Of a stretch of 64,000 nucleotides of DNA, positions 33,301-44,235 are shown piece by piece. Numbering within the stretch: the first letter of the stretch is position 1; each line of letters opens with the position of its first letter. The DNA lies in NCBI GenBank assembly GCA_963575745.1, contig CAUYUJ010009413.1, forward strand, positions 112,001 through 176,000. Direction: 5' to 3'. The position numbers were made by a program, and so were the translations under genes. Origin of the DNA: Prorocentrum cordatum. Its lineage: Eukaryota; Sar; Dinophyceae; Prorocentrales; Prorocentraceae. The notes under the pieces were generated by a model. That model did no database searches. It saw only the letters and a list, made by a program, of their open reading frames with translations, and was not told the DNA's origin.

Positions 33301-36300
33301 GCCGCGGTCGCACGCCTGCCAGCGACCGACGACAGGTGTCTGGCCACAGGCTAAGTGGAGGAGGCGCTCAGGCCCCACGTCTTCCGCCACTCCAGCAATT
33401 GCCCGCGCGGGGGCCGACGCCAGCTTCAGCGACTTCAGACGAGAACGCCGTAAACAAATGATAAGAAAAGTACAGAGGCCATGGCAGGCAGCAGCCGCCA
33501 ACCATCACCCCCTCGGACAAAACGCGGCAGTCCGACGAAATCGCGGCTCCGCAGCCGGCGCACGCCACGCCGCGCATGGGCCACGCGGAGATGGAATGGG
33601 CCACTGTCGCGCAGATCCATGGCGCCCGCGCGACTCATTTCGCGAATTCCAGAGCTTTCGAGATGGGGGGGGGCACCGCCGTCCAAGGCAGACGCGCGGA
33701 AGCGGGCGGCGCCGCGCGCGTCGACTTCGCGCGCCCGGGCGCCGCGCAAGACGACAGGCGATGACATGTCGACGCCATCGGAGAGAAGATCGGTCTGCGC
33801 GCGCCTGAGGGGCGCCATCCATGACCGCGGGCGGCACGGCGTCATCCATGGGTCCACGTGGAGCGACGTCCTCCCCAACCGCAGACGCTTGCATTCTCTC
33901 GGGGGACAGCCAGCGCGTCGCGCCGCAGACCATTGGGTGACAGCGCGCGCTTCCTGGAGACCCCGCGGGGGCCTGGCGCCGCCTCCTCGCTGCGACCAGG
34001 GCGAGATCAGCCACCTCGACCGCCGCGCCGCATCACTGAGGTTACCAGTCGGACCAGTTCCACCAATGGAGGTAACGCGGATCAGGCGATGGCAACCTGC
34101 CCGCGTGGCCAGCCGGGATAGGCAAGTTACGCCGTGCGGGGCCGGCGTCAGTTTGCAGGGGCGCAGCGGCGGACAGAACGACGAAACCTACAACGCCGTT
34201 TCCAATTTGGCCATTTTCGACACGGACAGCGCGGACATGGCGCTGACACAGACGCCAGCGCAGACGCCAATCCAGAGCCCACCCGAAGATGCCACTACAT
34301 GGCAACCGCGAACGGAGGCCGACTTCCACGGCGAACCGCCCGTCATCAAAATGACCGATTACGACAGCACATCTGAAGAACGCAAGGCAGAGGCCCACAA
34401 ACAGTTGGAAGATATGCGGCTGTCTCACGAGCTGCTCGAGGACCTCGCGCACGAGGGGGAGCCCAATTGGCCGGGCATATCCAGGCCCCCTTGTTCCAGA
34501 GCGCATGCCATGCCAGGCGATCCACCGACCCATTTGCTGGAAGGCTGCCCGCCTTGGCATCGCCTGGGGAAGGAGGGTTCAAGCCTTCCCCCGCCGACAG
34601 TTGATCGCGGAGGCGGCCGCAGTGCCGGCGACCAAGCCAGCGCCGCCGACAATCCCATTATGGAGGACGCGCTCGACGGTTGAGCAGGGCTTTCCCGATA
34701 TGCGACCGGGATGCAACTCATTCGCCCCGCGCAGGACCACTGCCCTGATCAACAAACCGCAGGCGCGCGACCCCGACCCTGGCGAGTTCAGCGCTGGACC
34801 CCAGGCACTGCAAACGCACGACGTCAAGCTGCCGTTCCCATGGAGAGCGCGCCCAGAGGACGGCCGCGCCCCGTAGGCGAAGGAGGCCACGTGAGAATTC
34901 TTTGAAAACTGCAATATACGAACACGGAAGTCAAAATGAGAAGGGGGCAATGACAAAACCCAGCACGCCCCGAATCAGCGCCAGCAAGGAGACCCTCGCG
35001 CGTTGCAGCGAGACCGCGGCGAGTTAATTCAAGATGCCCCTCCCCCCTGCGCAGGGCCGACGGCGACGGGCCTGGGCCGCCGCTCCCGCCGCAGACCACC
35101 GCCTGCGAGGGCCCGCGAGGTCGCTGATGTCGCGCCACCTGAGCAGACCCTAGCGCGGCGTGGGAACAAACGCGACACGGTGTTCCGAAAGAAGGTCATC
35201 CACACAATCTACCAGGTCAGCCTCGCCAACATGATCCAGCAGTCCGCTTCAACGAGCCGCGCAGGCACTGCGTAACAATCTTTGAAACGTGATCGCGGGC
35301 GCCATCGACATGGGCAAATCTTGGACGCTGTGCGACGTCTTGGACTACGTTGACAAGTGGCGCCTGGATGGCTACGACCCTGGATTCCAGGAGCGACGCC
35401 CCGACTCCAGCTACAGGCGGCCCCACAGTAGTTCGCAGAGACATCGGCTCACGACGGTGCCGAATGATGCAGCGCGAGAGAGGGCCACCGACATCATCGC
35501 ATGCGTCACCATGGAGTGGCACGACGTCTACGACCAGGTGCCCCCTCGCTCCAGCGAGGCCATTGCCGCCGACGTGCTGCCGCGCGCAAGGACCTGCGGG
35601 CAGTCTCGTCCCCGCGGCGCCGCAGACGCAGGCTGCGCCTGCAGCCCCGCGGCAGGTCGCCGCGCCGGCGACGGGAATGGCCGACGACGCGCGCGCGCCG
35701 ACCGGCCGCGCGAAGATGCCGCGCCACCCGGCATTCCGAAGTGCCGCCCCCGAGAGGGGCTCTACACTGACAGCTATGAGAAGCCGAACAACGCCACGGA
35801 ACACGAACACTTGCGACACTCGCGCGGCAACGCCGACGCCGCCAGCCATTCGACGGCCGCCGCCGCAGCCGAGGGCGCCGCCGCCAACGCGCGCGGGCCC
35901 CAACGTCGAGCCTGTCACGCGTCGCCAATCCAGCGGCCAGCTGCCCGCAGGTGCGCGCCCCGACGAAGGCAGGGGCGGCAGCAGGGGCCGCGTCGACAAA
36001 CGAGAGAAGATCGCCCACTGGCACCAACGCCGAAACCACCGAGACCATCTTGAGCAACGACAGATCACGTCAAAGCCAAGACGCCCATGCAAATCCACGG
36101 GCAGCAGTGCGAGAAGGACACTTTTCAGCTGCGCTGATGTTCACGGCAGCCATGTGTCGCCCCGATATGCGCCGCCCCGATGGCGACGCCGACCAGGTCC
36201 GTAAGGTTTACAAATATGGGGGCCCAGAGGACAGGTACATGGACGTCTGCGCGCCGACCAACCAGGGCCGGCGCGTCAGCGGGGCGCAGATCGAGGCGCT

Positions 36301-36950
36301 GCCCATACGCGGGGCGCGGACGCTGACGGGCCCCTGGGCGCGGGGCCGCCGGGCCCAGGACGGAGCGACTCACCAGAAGCGCGAACAGGGGGAGGACCCC
36401 GCGTCGCGGCGCGACAGGGGTGTGGGGCCGCATGCCCGAATACGAGGCCTACGTCATTAGCATAAGGCGCTATTGTCGTAGCGACCTAATCACGTGCGCG
36501 GGGTCTTGGGCGGGTAACGAAGGGCCGTGCGCGACAACATGTGCCGCGCCGCCATCTGCTACGAGAGGACCAGGCACAGTCCGACCTGACAGAGCGAGCC
36601 CAAGAGCAGCCCAGCTGTGGGCACGGGGTCGAGCGACGACAGCCATGTCCGCCATTCCAAACTTCACGAAGAAGCTCAACCCACCGACGCTGCCTCCTCA
36701 CGTCGCAACCCCTCCAAGAATCAGCGGCCCCTGGGCGCTTGGAGCGGCCGCTTCCGCGTTAACGACCTCGGTGAGCCTGGCAACCAAGATGCTCCGCCCA
36801 GCGCTGGCCGCCAGGAGCTGTTGCATGGGCCACTTCAGTTGAGGAGCGCCAGCACCAACCTTACAGCTCCTAACGTCACACCTCTCGAGCTGTAGCTACC
36901 CACGCGGGGTCGCGACGAGCAGAGCCTTCCCCATTCGTTATGTCCAACGC
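30346..36950 (+). other. GC-rich coding-like region, unidentified
   Basis: This 6.6-kb region lacks microsatellites, is very rich in GCG/CGC words, and has reading frames of 250-400 codons on both strands. Some + strand stretches read like real protein. About 34180-34470 (inside a frame at 33481-34683) includes an acidic, helical stretch with SEERKAEAHKQLEDM and LSHELLEDL. About 35160-35275 includes KKVIHTIYQVSLANM. About 35290-35395 includes DMGKSWTLCDVLDYVDKW. About 36125-36270 includes VRKVYKYGGPEDRYMD. These lie in different frames separated by stops, as expected for a decayed gene or retroelement, or for exons of an unrecognised gene. No reverse transcriptase, integrase, protease or other motif was identified. 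GC-rich DNA also opens frames by chance, so the evidence is weak. Confidence 0.3.
33481..34683 (+). CDS. Hypothetical 400-codon reading frame
   Basis: This is the longest non-repetitive frame in the window that begins with ATG. The first 230 codons are Arg/Pro/Ala-rich and may only reflect GC-rich composition. Codons about 235-330 look more natural, with a Thr/Pro/Gln linker and a charged predicted helix (SEERKAEAHKQLEDM). The tail is again Pro/Gly-rich. No family was recognised, and neither splice sites nor a leader relic support the start. It could be part of a decayed mobile element or an exon with spurious extensions. Treat as low confidence. Confidence 0.25.
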   Translation: MAGSSRQPSPPRTKRGSPTKSRLRSRRTPRRAWATRRWNGPLSRRSMAPARLISRIPELSRWGGAPPSKADARKRAAPRASTSRARAPRKTTGDDMSTPSERRSVCARLRGAIHDRGRHGVIHGSTWSDVLPNRRRLHSLGGQPARRAADHWVTARASWRPRGGLAPPPRCDQGEISHLDRRAASLRLPVGPVPPMEVTRIRRWQPARVASRDRQVTPCGAGVSLQGRSGGQNDETYNAVSNLAIFDTDSADMALTQTPAQTPIQSPPEDATTWQPRTEADFHGEPPVIKMTDYDSTSEERKAEAHKQLEDMRLSHELLEDLAHEGEPNWPGISRPPCSRAHAMPGDPPTHLLEGCPPWHRLGKEGSSLPPPTVDRGGGRSAGDQASAADNPIMEDALDG

Positions 36951-37338
36951 GTCACACGGCTACATCGCTCTCTGCCAGTATCTCTATGTTTTGGGTCTCG
37001 GCCACTTTCGAAGCCCTGTCCTACATGCGCCCAGCTTCTTCCCTTCTCTGAGGAATCTCAAGCCCCAGCCTAAGTGACCCCTCCCTCCCACTCCCCTTGC
37101 CTGTCGCCCGCTGACCAGCACCCCCCCCCTCCGCTGCCGCCAGCGCCAAACAGGGGGGCGGGGCGGCCAGCGACACGGGCGGAAGGGGAACCAGAATGGC
37201 CACGCTCGACATAGGGCGCCGCGTGGGGGTTCAGCCCCCACGGCAGCCGCGGACTGGGCGGCATGCGTGCGCGAGCCACGCCGAGGTGACCCCTCGCGGG
37301 GCGGGGGTCCCGCTGGGGCCGCCCTCTCCAGTCACTTG
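36951..37338. other. Spacer
   Basis: GC-rich unique sequence leading to the M2 MITE. No feature recognised. Confidence 0.35.
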
Positions 37339-37343
37339 CTAAT

Positions 37344-37515
37344 TCGGGGGTGGACAGAGCCCCCAACAGGGACACGTCGATTAGTGAATTGTCCTCATTC
37401 GGTTCTCGAGAGGGCGCCGCGGCCGTTATTTTCCAGGCTCGCGCCCGCCAGGTTTGGGCTTCAGGTCGTTTTCGCTAAACCACGTTTTACTACAGGGAGG
37501 TCTGTCCATCCCCGA
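37344..37515. mobile_element. MITE family M2, copy 2
   Basis: 172 bp, with the same inverted ends (TCGGGGGTGGACAGAGCCCC and GTCTGTCCATCCCCGA) and interior as 14426-14593. A perfect 5-bp duplication, CTAAT, lies at 37339-37343 and 37516-37520. The two copies differ by scattered substitutions and short indels. Confidence 0.92.
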
Positions 37516-37520
37516 CTAAT

Positions 37521-38194
37521 TTGTTTGCCACATATTGCGCCCATCCTCCCCGCAACCACCCAGCCACTGTTCAGGCCACCTTGCCTTACCCCGCGCTGCA
37601 GTATCCGATCCACCCGCGCCCCGCTCGCACCGCCCACCTTTTGCTGCGCCGCGCCGATTGGCACCTGCACTGTGCACCGTGTGCCTCATTCCACATGCTG
37701 TGGCACATTTGTTGGGGGAGGTGGAGATTTCCACCCGAGGTGGGGCGACCCGGGGTGGGCCCCGGCTCCCGTCGAGGGGGTGGGTCCCACGCCCGAGCCC
37801 CACCTGCACGCGCACCGTGCCGCCACAGACAACCCCTTTTTTCCTCGTGGTCTTCTGTTTCCCAGCCTTTGGCGCTGGCCAGGCGGGAAGGGTTGGAGGG
37901 CTTCAGCCGTTCGACAAGACAGTCCGCATTTTCAGGACTTCGAAGGGGAGGGGGGAAGGGAAAGGATGAACATCCTAATCTCGTATAGGAAATGTGTACA
38001 TCATTTGTCGGGGGGGAGGAGCCGGAGGGAAGGAAACGTTGGTTCATGTAGTGGGGTGCGACCTCTGTAGTTTGAATGCGCAAGAGAGACAGTCACAAAC
38101 TCAGGCCCGTCGGAGGCCCGCGCTGGCTTCTCGGATCGGCCTTGGACCCCACAGAGCATTGAAGCAATGAATCAGGCACTTCGCATGTTTGGGA
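37521..38194. other. Spacer
   Basis: Mixed unique sequence, no gene identified. From 38195 to 38290 there is a partial M7 copy (TTTCGTGGATCTGCGTTGGA, then a GGCGCC-rich centre). Confidence 0.4.
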
Positions 38195-38290
38195 ACGTTC
38201 TCGGGTTTCGTGGATCTGCGTTGGACCCTCCTGGCGGCGCCTCCGCCGGCGCCTCCGGTGCGCTCTGCGCCAGGGACAGGTCTGCACGAA

Positions 38291-38493
38291 CGAAATGGGT
38301 ACGGAAAGAATGGGTACAATGCCCAACAGCAGGTCCTGCTCATTCTGAACGGGACTCGCTGTCCGCGCCGCCGCGGCCTGTGTCCGTTTGAGGCAGAAGA
38401 CCGCCTGCCCAACAGCGGCCGCTGCTGGTTTGGGACAACATTTGTTGTTGGGCATTGTACCCATTCTTTCCGTGCCCATTCCGGGCGTCCAAA
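38291..38493. mobile_element. TIR element family M5, copy 1
   Basis: Runs from CGAAATGGGTACGGAAAGAA to TGCCCATTCCGGGCGTCC. The inner inverted pair GGGTACAATGCCCAACA and TGTTGTTGGGCATTGTACCC flanks GTCCGCGCCGCCGCGGCCTG. About 80% similar to 56680-56893. A third, right-end-only fragment lies at 38569-38602. Confidence 0.8.
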
Positions 38494-38780
38494 AAATCCG
38501 AGTCGGGTCTCGAGTTGCCGCGCGAGGCCTCCATGTCCTCGAGGTTTCGCCCCGAGGCCCCGAGGTACCTATTTTTGTCCGTACCCATGTCGGGCGTCCA
38601 AAGTGGTGGTCCGAAGGTCCGCGCGGACGTCCGGCAGTTGATGGTTTGGCGGCGCGGGCAAGCCGAGGCGGAGTCCACGGCGTCCCCACAGGGAATCCTC
38701 GGTCCCCGGGCGCGAGCGCCGCGGCCTCTCGAGCGCGCGAAGTTGCTGCTCATGCCGTTTCTCGTCCTCGGGTCCTCTTC

Positions 38781-39245
38781 CTCCTCCTCTCCTCCTCCTC
38801 CTCCTCCTCCTCCTCCTCCTCCTCCTCCTCCTCCTACTCTTCTCCCCTCCTCCCTCCTCCTCCTCGTCCTCCTCCTCCTCCTCCTCGCTCCTCCTCCTCC
38901 TCCCGCCTCCTCCTCCTCCTCCTCCTCCTCCTCCTCCTCCTCCTCCCCGCACGCTCTGCACACCACGACCGCCGCACGCAGCGTGCCCTTGGGCCCCGCC
39001 TGAGGGGCCCGGCGGGTCGGGCGGTCGCCACGGCTCCAGGAGCTTCTGGACACGCTGCGTCCGGGGCCTTTCCGCCAGCACCGGCCCATGAGGAGAAGGA
39101 GGAGGAGGAGGAGGAGGAGGAGGAATGGGAGGAGGAGGAGGAGGAGGAGGAGGAATTGGAGGAGGAGGAGGACGAGGAGGAGGAGGACGAGAGGAGAAGG
39201 AGGAGGAGGAGGAGAAGGAGGAGGAGGAGGAAGAGGACGAGGAGG
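38781..39245. repeat. (CCT)n and (GGA)n inverted pair
   Basis: A pyrimidine tract at 38781-38945 and a purine tract at 39085-39245 are near reverse complements separated by about 140 bp of GC-rich sequence. The long frames with poly-Ser, poly-Pro or poly-Glu here are artefacts. Confidence 0.9.
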
Positions 39246-40109
39246 CGGACGGTGCACGCCGCCACCGTCGTCGCCCGCAAGACGGCCCCAAAAGTGTGCC
39301 GCTGACCTCCCCGGTAGTCCCGCCGCCTGCCTTCGTCGAGCGGCCGCACGCCGCGGCCGCCAGGCCCTGCAGAAGCGCGCCAGTGCTCCCCGGGCATGCC
39401 GCCTCGCGCTCTCGGGTGGGGATCGCTCGCAGCAGAATAGTTGGTTCTCGACCCCGGCGACGACCCAGTCATTGGGGGCGGCCAAGAGGGGGTTGGTGAC
39501 TAGGGGAGGGTGCTTCTTGTTTCATTGCGTCCCTGGCCCCCCCCCTGGGGCCGCGCACATGCCGCCGGCCATGATTTGCATCCCCCCTCTTGGCCGCTCC
39601 CGAAGTCAGGAGTAGTGTCCTGCGCCCTTTCTCGTGCGAGCTTTCAGCACAGAGCTTCAAGCGGAAGCGGGGGAGCCCCAGGATAATTTGAACCGAATCA
39701 GTCTGTGCCCACGCTGTCCCGGCCACTGCCAGGGCTCTGGCAAGACAGCGTCATTTCTGCCGCAGCCTGGCGCGCAGCCGTGAAGCGGCAGTGCGACGCC
39801 CTGTGAGGCCACGGCATTCATGCTCATTCTGCTTTGCCCTCGGCGTTGTCTCTCTCTCTCTCTCGGCCCCCGCGGCCTCGCAGTGGCGGCGACGGGGGCA
39901 TCGTGCTGGGCGAGCTGCTGGCCAGGCGCTGCTCGGCGCCGCAGGCGGCCGCGGGGAGGGGCCCTGCGGGTTCGATGGCCCGGCCTTGCCCGGCCCTCAA
40001 CTCTGTGGCCGGGACCTGTGCAGGTCGTGCGGGCGGCAAGAGGGAGGGAGATGATCTATGCCTCCCAGCTGCGCAGAAGGGAAAGCTGCACGAAAGGGTG
40101 GCCCTTCGA
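39246..40109. other. Spacer
   Basis: GC-rich unique sequence with a (CT)n run near 39849-39866. No gene identified. Confidence 0.35.
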
Positions 40110-40287
40110 CTACACGTAAGAGTGACCCTTCGCCAGAGTGACCCTGGGTGCGGGCTCACCTGGGTGCCCCCGATGCCCGAGCGCGATGCGATAGTGGCTG
40201 CTTGCGTGCTCCGATTTGGCCACCTTGCGTCCCCTTGATCCGCGCACTGAAGGTCACTCTTGCCTAGGGTCACTCTTGAGTGTAGCC
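40110..40287. mobile_element. MITE family M3, copy 2, interrupted by H2
   Basis: Left end CTACACGTAAGAGTGACCC and right end GGGTCACTCTTGAGTGTAG are inverted; homologous to 19851-20026. The flanks continue the inversion: CCTTCG before the left end, and CGAAGG after the right end once H2 is removed (41651-41656). H2 therefore inserted inside the right terminal part of this element and duplicated GTGTAGCC. Confidence 0.85.
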
Positions 40288-40402
40288 TTAAGTCGGGCCT
40301 GTCCCCCTACAGGGGGATTTTCGACGACACATAAAAAGTACTCCAAACAAATCAAAACAACAATATCCCAGTGCGACCCTACCTAGGAGTTGGAGCATCT
40401 AG

Positions 40403-40600
40403 GAAATCAACATCTACATCTACACCGACAGCTACGTTAACATCTACACCTGCATCTACATATGCATCAACATCAACAGCGAGACTCACATCTACATCTA
40501 CATCCACACCTACATCTACACCTACATCTACATCTACATCTACATATACACCCACATCCACATCTACACCTACATCTACATCTACATCTACAATTTCGCA
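40403..40600. repeat. CATCTA hexamer microsatellite
   Basis: Imperfect (ACATCT)n, with CATCTACACC variants, about 200 bp inside H2. Not a recognised telomeric repeat type. Confidence 0.9.
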
Positions 40601-40608
40601 TGGGTTTT

Positions 40609-41110
40609 GCTTTTGCGGCGCATGCTGTGCTATGCTATGCTATGGTATGCTTGGCTATGCTATGCTAGACTGTGCTGTGCTAATGCTGCGCTAAGCTAAG
40701 CTAAGGTAAGCTAAGCTATGATTCGCTATGAGATGCTATGCTGCGCTATGCTAGGCTAGGCTATGCTATGATATGTTATGCTGCGCTGTGCTGTGCTATG
40801 CTATGCTGTGCTGCGCTATGCTGTGCTGTGCTGTGCTATGCTATGCGATGCCGCGCCGTGCTATGCTAAGCAATGCTATGCTATGATATGATATGATATG
40901 CTGCGCTATGCTATGCTGTGCTATGCTTTGCGATGCTATGTTATACTGTGCGAATGTTGCGCTGCGCTATGCTGCGCTAAGCTAAGGTAAGCTAAGCCAT
41001 GCTAAGCTAAAACTAAGCTAAGCTAGGCTAGGCTAAGCTAAGCTAAGCTGAGCTAAGTCAAGCTAAGCTAAGCTAAGCTAGGGAAAACAAGCTAAGCTAA
41101 GCTAGCCTAG
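40609..41110. repeat. TATGC/TAAGC pentamer arrays
   Basis: (TATGC)n with CTGCG/CTGTG variants at about 40620-40980, changing to (TAAGC)n at about 40690-40720 and 40977-41105. A second mixed block lies at 41240-41410. All are inside H2. Confidence 0.9.
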
Positions 41111-41842
41111 GCAAAGCGGGGGATCCTGGGGGAACCGCGGGGCGGATGCTGGGGGAACCGCCCGGGGCGATTTCCACTGCCCGGCCCTTTAAGCATACAT
41201 GGTAATAACTTTTCTAGGCAGAGCCTAGGTAGGGAATTACACCCATGCTATGATATGCGATGCTGCGCTATGCTACGCTACGCTATGCTAAGCTGTCCTC
41301 AGCTATGCTAAAGCTCAGCGAAGCTAAGATGAAGGTAAGCTAGCTAAGATACACGTAAGCTAAGCTAAGATGAAATATGCTAAGCTAAGATGATATAAGC
41401 AACGCTTAGCTAAAGGGACGTAACTGGCGGATCCTGGGGGAACCGCCCGGGGCGTGCCCCACTGCCCGGCCCTTTACGCAAACCGAGTAAGAACCCTTCT
41501 GGGCAGAGCCTAGGTAGGGAAAAATCACAAAACAAATAGTCTGGGGACTATTTCTTGAGTATTTTTTGACCTTTTTGGGGTATTGTTGGGGTATGTCTTG
41601 TTTTCGTCGAAAATCCTCCTGTAGGGGGACACGCCCGACTTCAGTGTAGCCGAAGGTCGGGCGGACGGTAAAGAGGGGGGAAGCGCTTGCGCCTCCCAGC
41701 TGCGCGGCAGGTTCCTCGCCCTCGCTCTCGGGGGGGGGGGCCCGCCCTCGCTCGCAGAGGGCGGCACTGGGGATGGGCCCTCGTGCCCTGGCGGGCCCTC
41801 CTGCCCCCACGTGCGTGCCCTCGCGCCCTTCTCCAGGCCCCC

Positions 41843-41955
41843 CCAACGGGGGTCCGAGCAGACCGAGTCGGAGGGTCGCGCCGCATCGCCGATGCGTCGG
41901 TGATGCACCGGCCAGGCATCGCGGTCCTATCTGCTCGGGCCCCATTTGGGAGGCC
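41843..41955. mobile_element. Possible TIR element, dispersed GCCGCATCGCCGATGC family
   Basis: Left GGGGGTCCGAGCAGACCG and right CGGTCCTATCTGCTCGGGCC are imperfect inverted repeats around GCCGCATCGCCGATGCGTCG. Related segments lie at about 6228-6312, 26440-26540 and 26916-27010. Confidence 0.55.
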
Positions 41956-41980
41956 TCTAGATAATCGGGGGGAATCGAGG

Positions 41981-44235
41981 GCTGCAGGACATTGCATCAC
42001 ACATAACGGCTTACACATACACCAGAGAAAGGGGGCCGACTGGTAATTTATTGTCCTTGGGTGCGTGGCTGAAGCGGCATTCCATGGCCTGGAGTCATGG
42101 TGTTTGCTGTTCTTTGTGTGTTTGTTTTGTTGGTTTGGTATGGTGCTGTTTGTTGTGGTTGTTGTGTTTGTTGTTGGTGTTGGTGTGGTTGTTGTTGCGG
42201 CTGATGATGTTGCTGTTGTTGTTGCTGTTGTTGTTGTTGTGGTTGATATGTGCGTTGTTGTTGTGGTTGTTATGGTTTGTGTTATTTGTTTCAGTTGTGA
42301 TTGGTGTTGTTGTTGGTGGTGTTGCTTGTTGTGGTTGTTGGTGTTGGTTGGTGTTGCTGGTGTTGGTTGTTGTGTGTTGGTTGCTGGGTGTTGGCTGTTG
42401 TTTTTGGTTTGTTGTTGGTGGTGGTGGTGGTGCTGCTGCTGCTGTCGCTGGTGGTGTTGTTGCTTGTTGCTTGTTACTGGTGTTGTTGGTGGTATTGCTG
42501 TTGTTGTCGCTGGTGCTGTTGTTCTTGTTGGTGTTGTTGTAAGTGTTGTTGCTGCTGCTGATGTTGCTTTTGTTGCTGCTGCTGTTGCTGCTGTTGTGGA
42601 GTTTGTTGTTTCTGTTGATTGCGTGGTTGTCTTTTTCTTGTTTCAGTTGTTATCGGTGGTGGTGCTGTTGGTGTTGTTCGTTGTGGATGTTGGTGTTGGT
42701 AGTTGTTGCTGCTGTTGGTTGTTGTTTGTTGGTTGCTGGTTGTTGGCTGTTGGTTGTTGTGTGTTGTTGTTGGTCGTGGTGCTGTTGCTGCTGGTGTTGA
42801 TGGTGTCGTTGTTGTTGTTGCTGCTGCCGCTGCTGTTGCTGTTTTGGTTGTTGGCAGTTCAGTAGTTGTTGTTGCTGCTGCTGCTGTTGCTGTGTTGTTG
42901 TTGTTATCGTATCAGGTGTCAATGGTGGTGCTGTTGGTGGGGTTGTTTGTTGTGGTTGATGGTCTTGATTGTTGCTGCTGTTGGTTGCTGGCTGATGGTT
43001 GTTTGGTGTTGGGTGTTGGTTATTGGCTGTGTGTCGTTGATTCTTGGCTGTTGCTGTTTATTGGTGTCGGTGCTGTTGTTGGTTGTTTGCTGCAGGACAT
43101 TGCATCACAAATAACGGCTTATCCATACACCAGAGAAGGGCGGCCGATTGGTCGTTTGTCGTCCTTGGGTGTGTGGCTGACGTGGCATTCCATGGCCCGG
43201 AGTCATGGTGCTGTTTGTTGTGGTTGTTGTGGTTGGTGTTGTTGTTGGTGTTGTTGGTGTGGTTGTTGTTGTGGTTGCTGATGTTGCTGTTGTTGCTGCT
43301 GTTGCTGTTGTTTGCTTGCCGTGTTCGTCGTTGTTGTTGTGGTTGTGATGGTGTTTGTTACTTGTTTCAGTTGTAATTGGTGTTGTTGGTGGTGGTGTTT
43401 GTTGTGGTTGTTGGTGGTGGTTGATGTTGCTGGTGTTGGTTGTTGTGTGTTGGTTGCTGGGTGTTGGCTGTTGTTTTTGGTTTGTTGTTGGTGGTGGTGT
43501 TGCTGCTGCTGCTGTCGCTGGTGGTGTTGTTGCTGCTGCTGCTGTTGCTGGTGCTGTTGTTGGTGGTATTGCTGTTGCTGTTACTGGTGCTGTTGTTGTT
43601 GGTGGTGGTGGTGTTGTTGTAAGTGTGGTTGTTGTTGCTGCTGCTGATGTTGCTGTTGCTGCTGCTGCTGCTGCTGATGTTGCTGCTGTTGTGGAGTTTG
43701 TTGTTTCTGTTGTTTGCGTGGTTGTCTTTATTTGTTTCAGTTGGTATTGATTGGTGTGTTGTTGGTGTCATGTGTTGTTGATATTGGTGTTGGTAGTAGT
43801 TGCTGTTGTTGGTTGATGTTTGTGTGTTGCTGGTTGTGAGCAGTTGGTTGTTGTTCGTTGTTGGTAGTGGTGGTTGTGGTGTTGCTGCTGGTGTTGATGG
43901 TGTCGTTGTTGTTGTTACTGCTGTTGCTGTTGTGGTTGTTGGTAGTTCAGTAATTGTTGTTGTTGCTACTGTTGTTGATTGGTTGTTATCGTGTCAGTTG
44001 TCGTTGGTGGTGGTGTTGGCGGAGTTGTTTGTTGTGGTTGTTGTTGCTGTTACTGTTGGCTGTTGGTTGTTGGCTGTTTGGTGTTGGGTGTTGGTTATTG
44101 GCTGTGTGTTGTTGGTTGTTGGCTGTTGCTGCTTATTGTTGTCGGTGCTGTTGGTGGTTGTTTGCTGCTTGCCGCCTGCTGTTTGTTGCTTGCTTGTTGA
44201 TTGGTGTTGTTATGGTTGCTGTTGCTGTTGTCGTC
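41981..44235. repeat. GTT/GCT/GGT array with 1.1-kb period
   Basis: A unique header of about 120 bp (TGCAGGACATTGCATCAC, CATACACCAGAGAA, GGCATTCCATGGCC) occurs at 41983 and again at 43091. This is a 1108-bp period, each header followed by about 1 kb of degenerate GTTGTTGGTGTTGCT triplets. Val/Leu/Cys-rich frames exceeding 200 codons are artefacts. Confidence 0.9.

Larger units (their letters stand above)
40288..41643. mobile_element. H-family TIR element with internal repeats (H2)
   Basis: 1356-bp element with ends TTAAGTCGGGCCTGTCCCCC and GGGGGACACGCCCGACTTCA and fold-back CCCCCTACAGGGGG at the left end. A perfect 8-bp duplication, GTGTAGCC, lies at 40280-40287 and 41644-41651. Subterminal AT-rich segments match H1 and H4 (TTTTCGACGACA at left, TTTCGTCGAAAATCC at right). 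Between them lie a CATCTA microsatellite, TATGC/TAAGC pentamer arrays and a duplicated 90-115-bp segment (41121-41235 and 41431-41520, both with GGATCCTGGGGGAACCGC and GGCAGAGCCTAGGTAGGGA). No transposase-like frame. Confidence 0.93.

Noticed and set aside
40403-40600. Telomeric repeat
   Set aside because: CATCTA hexamers do not match the TTTAGGG type expected for dinoflagellates and lie inside a transposed element.
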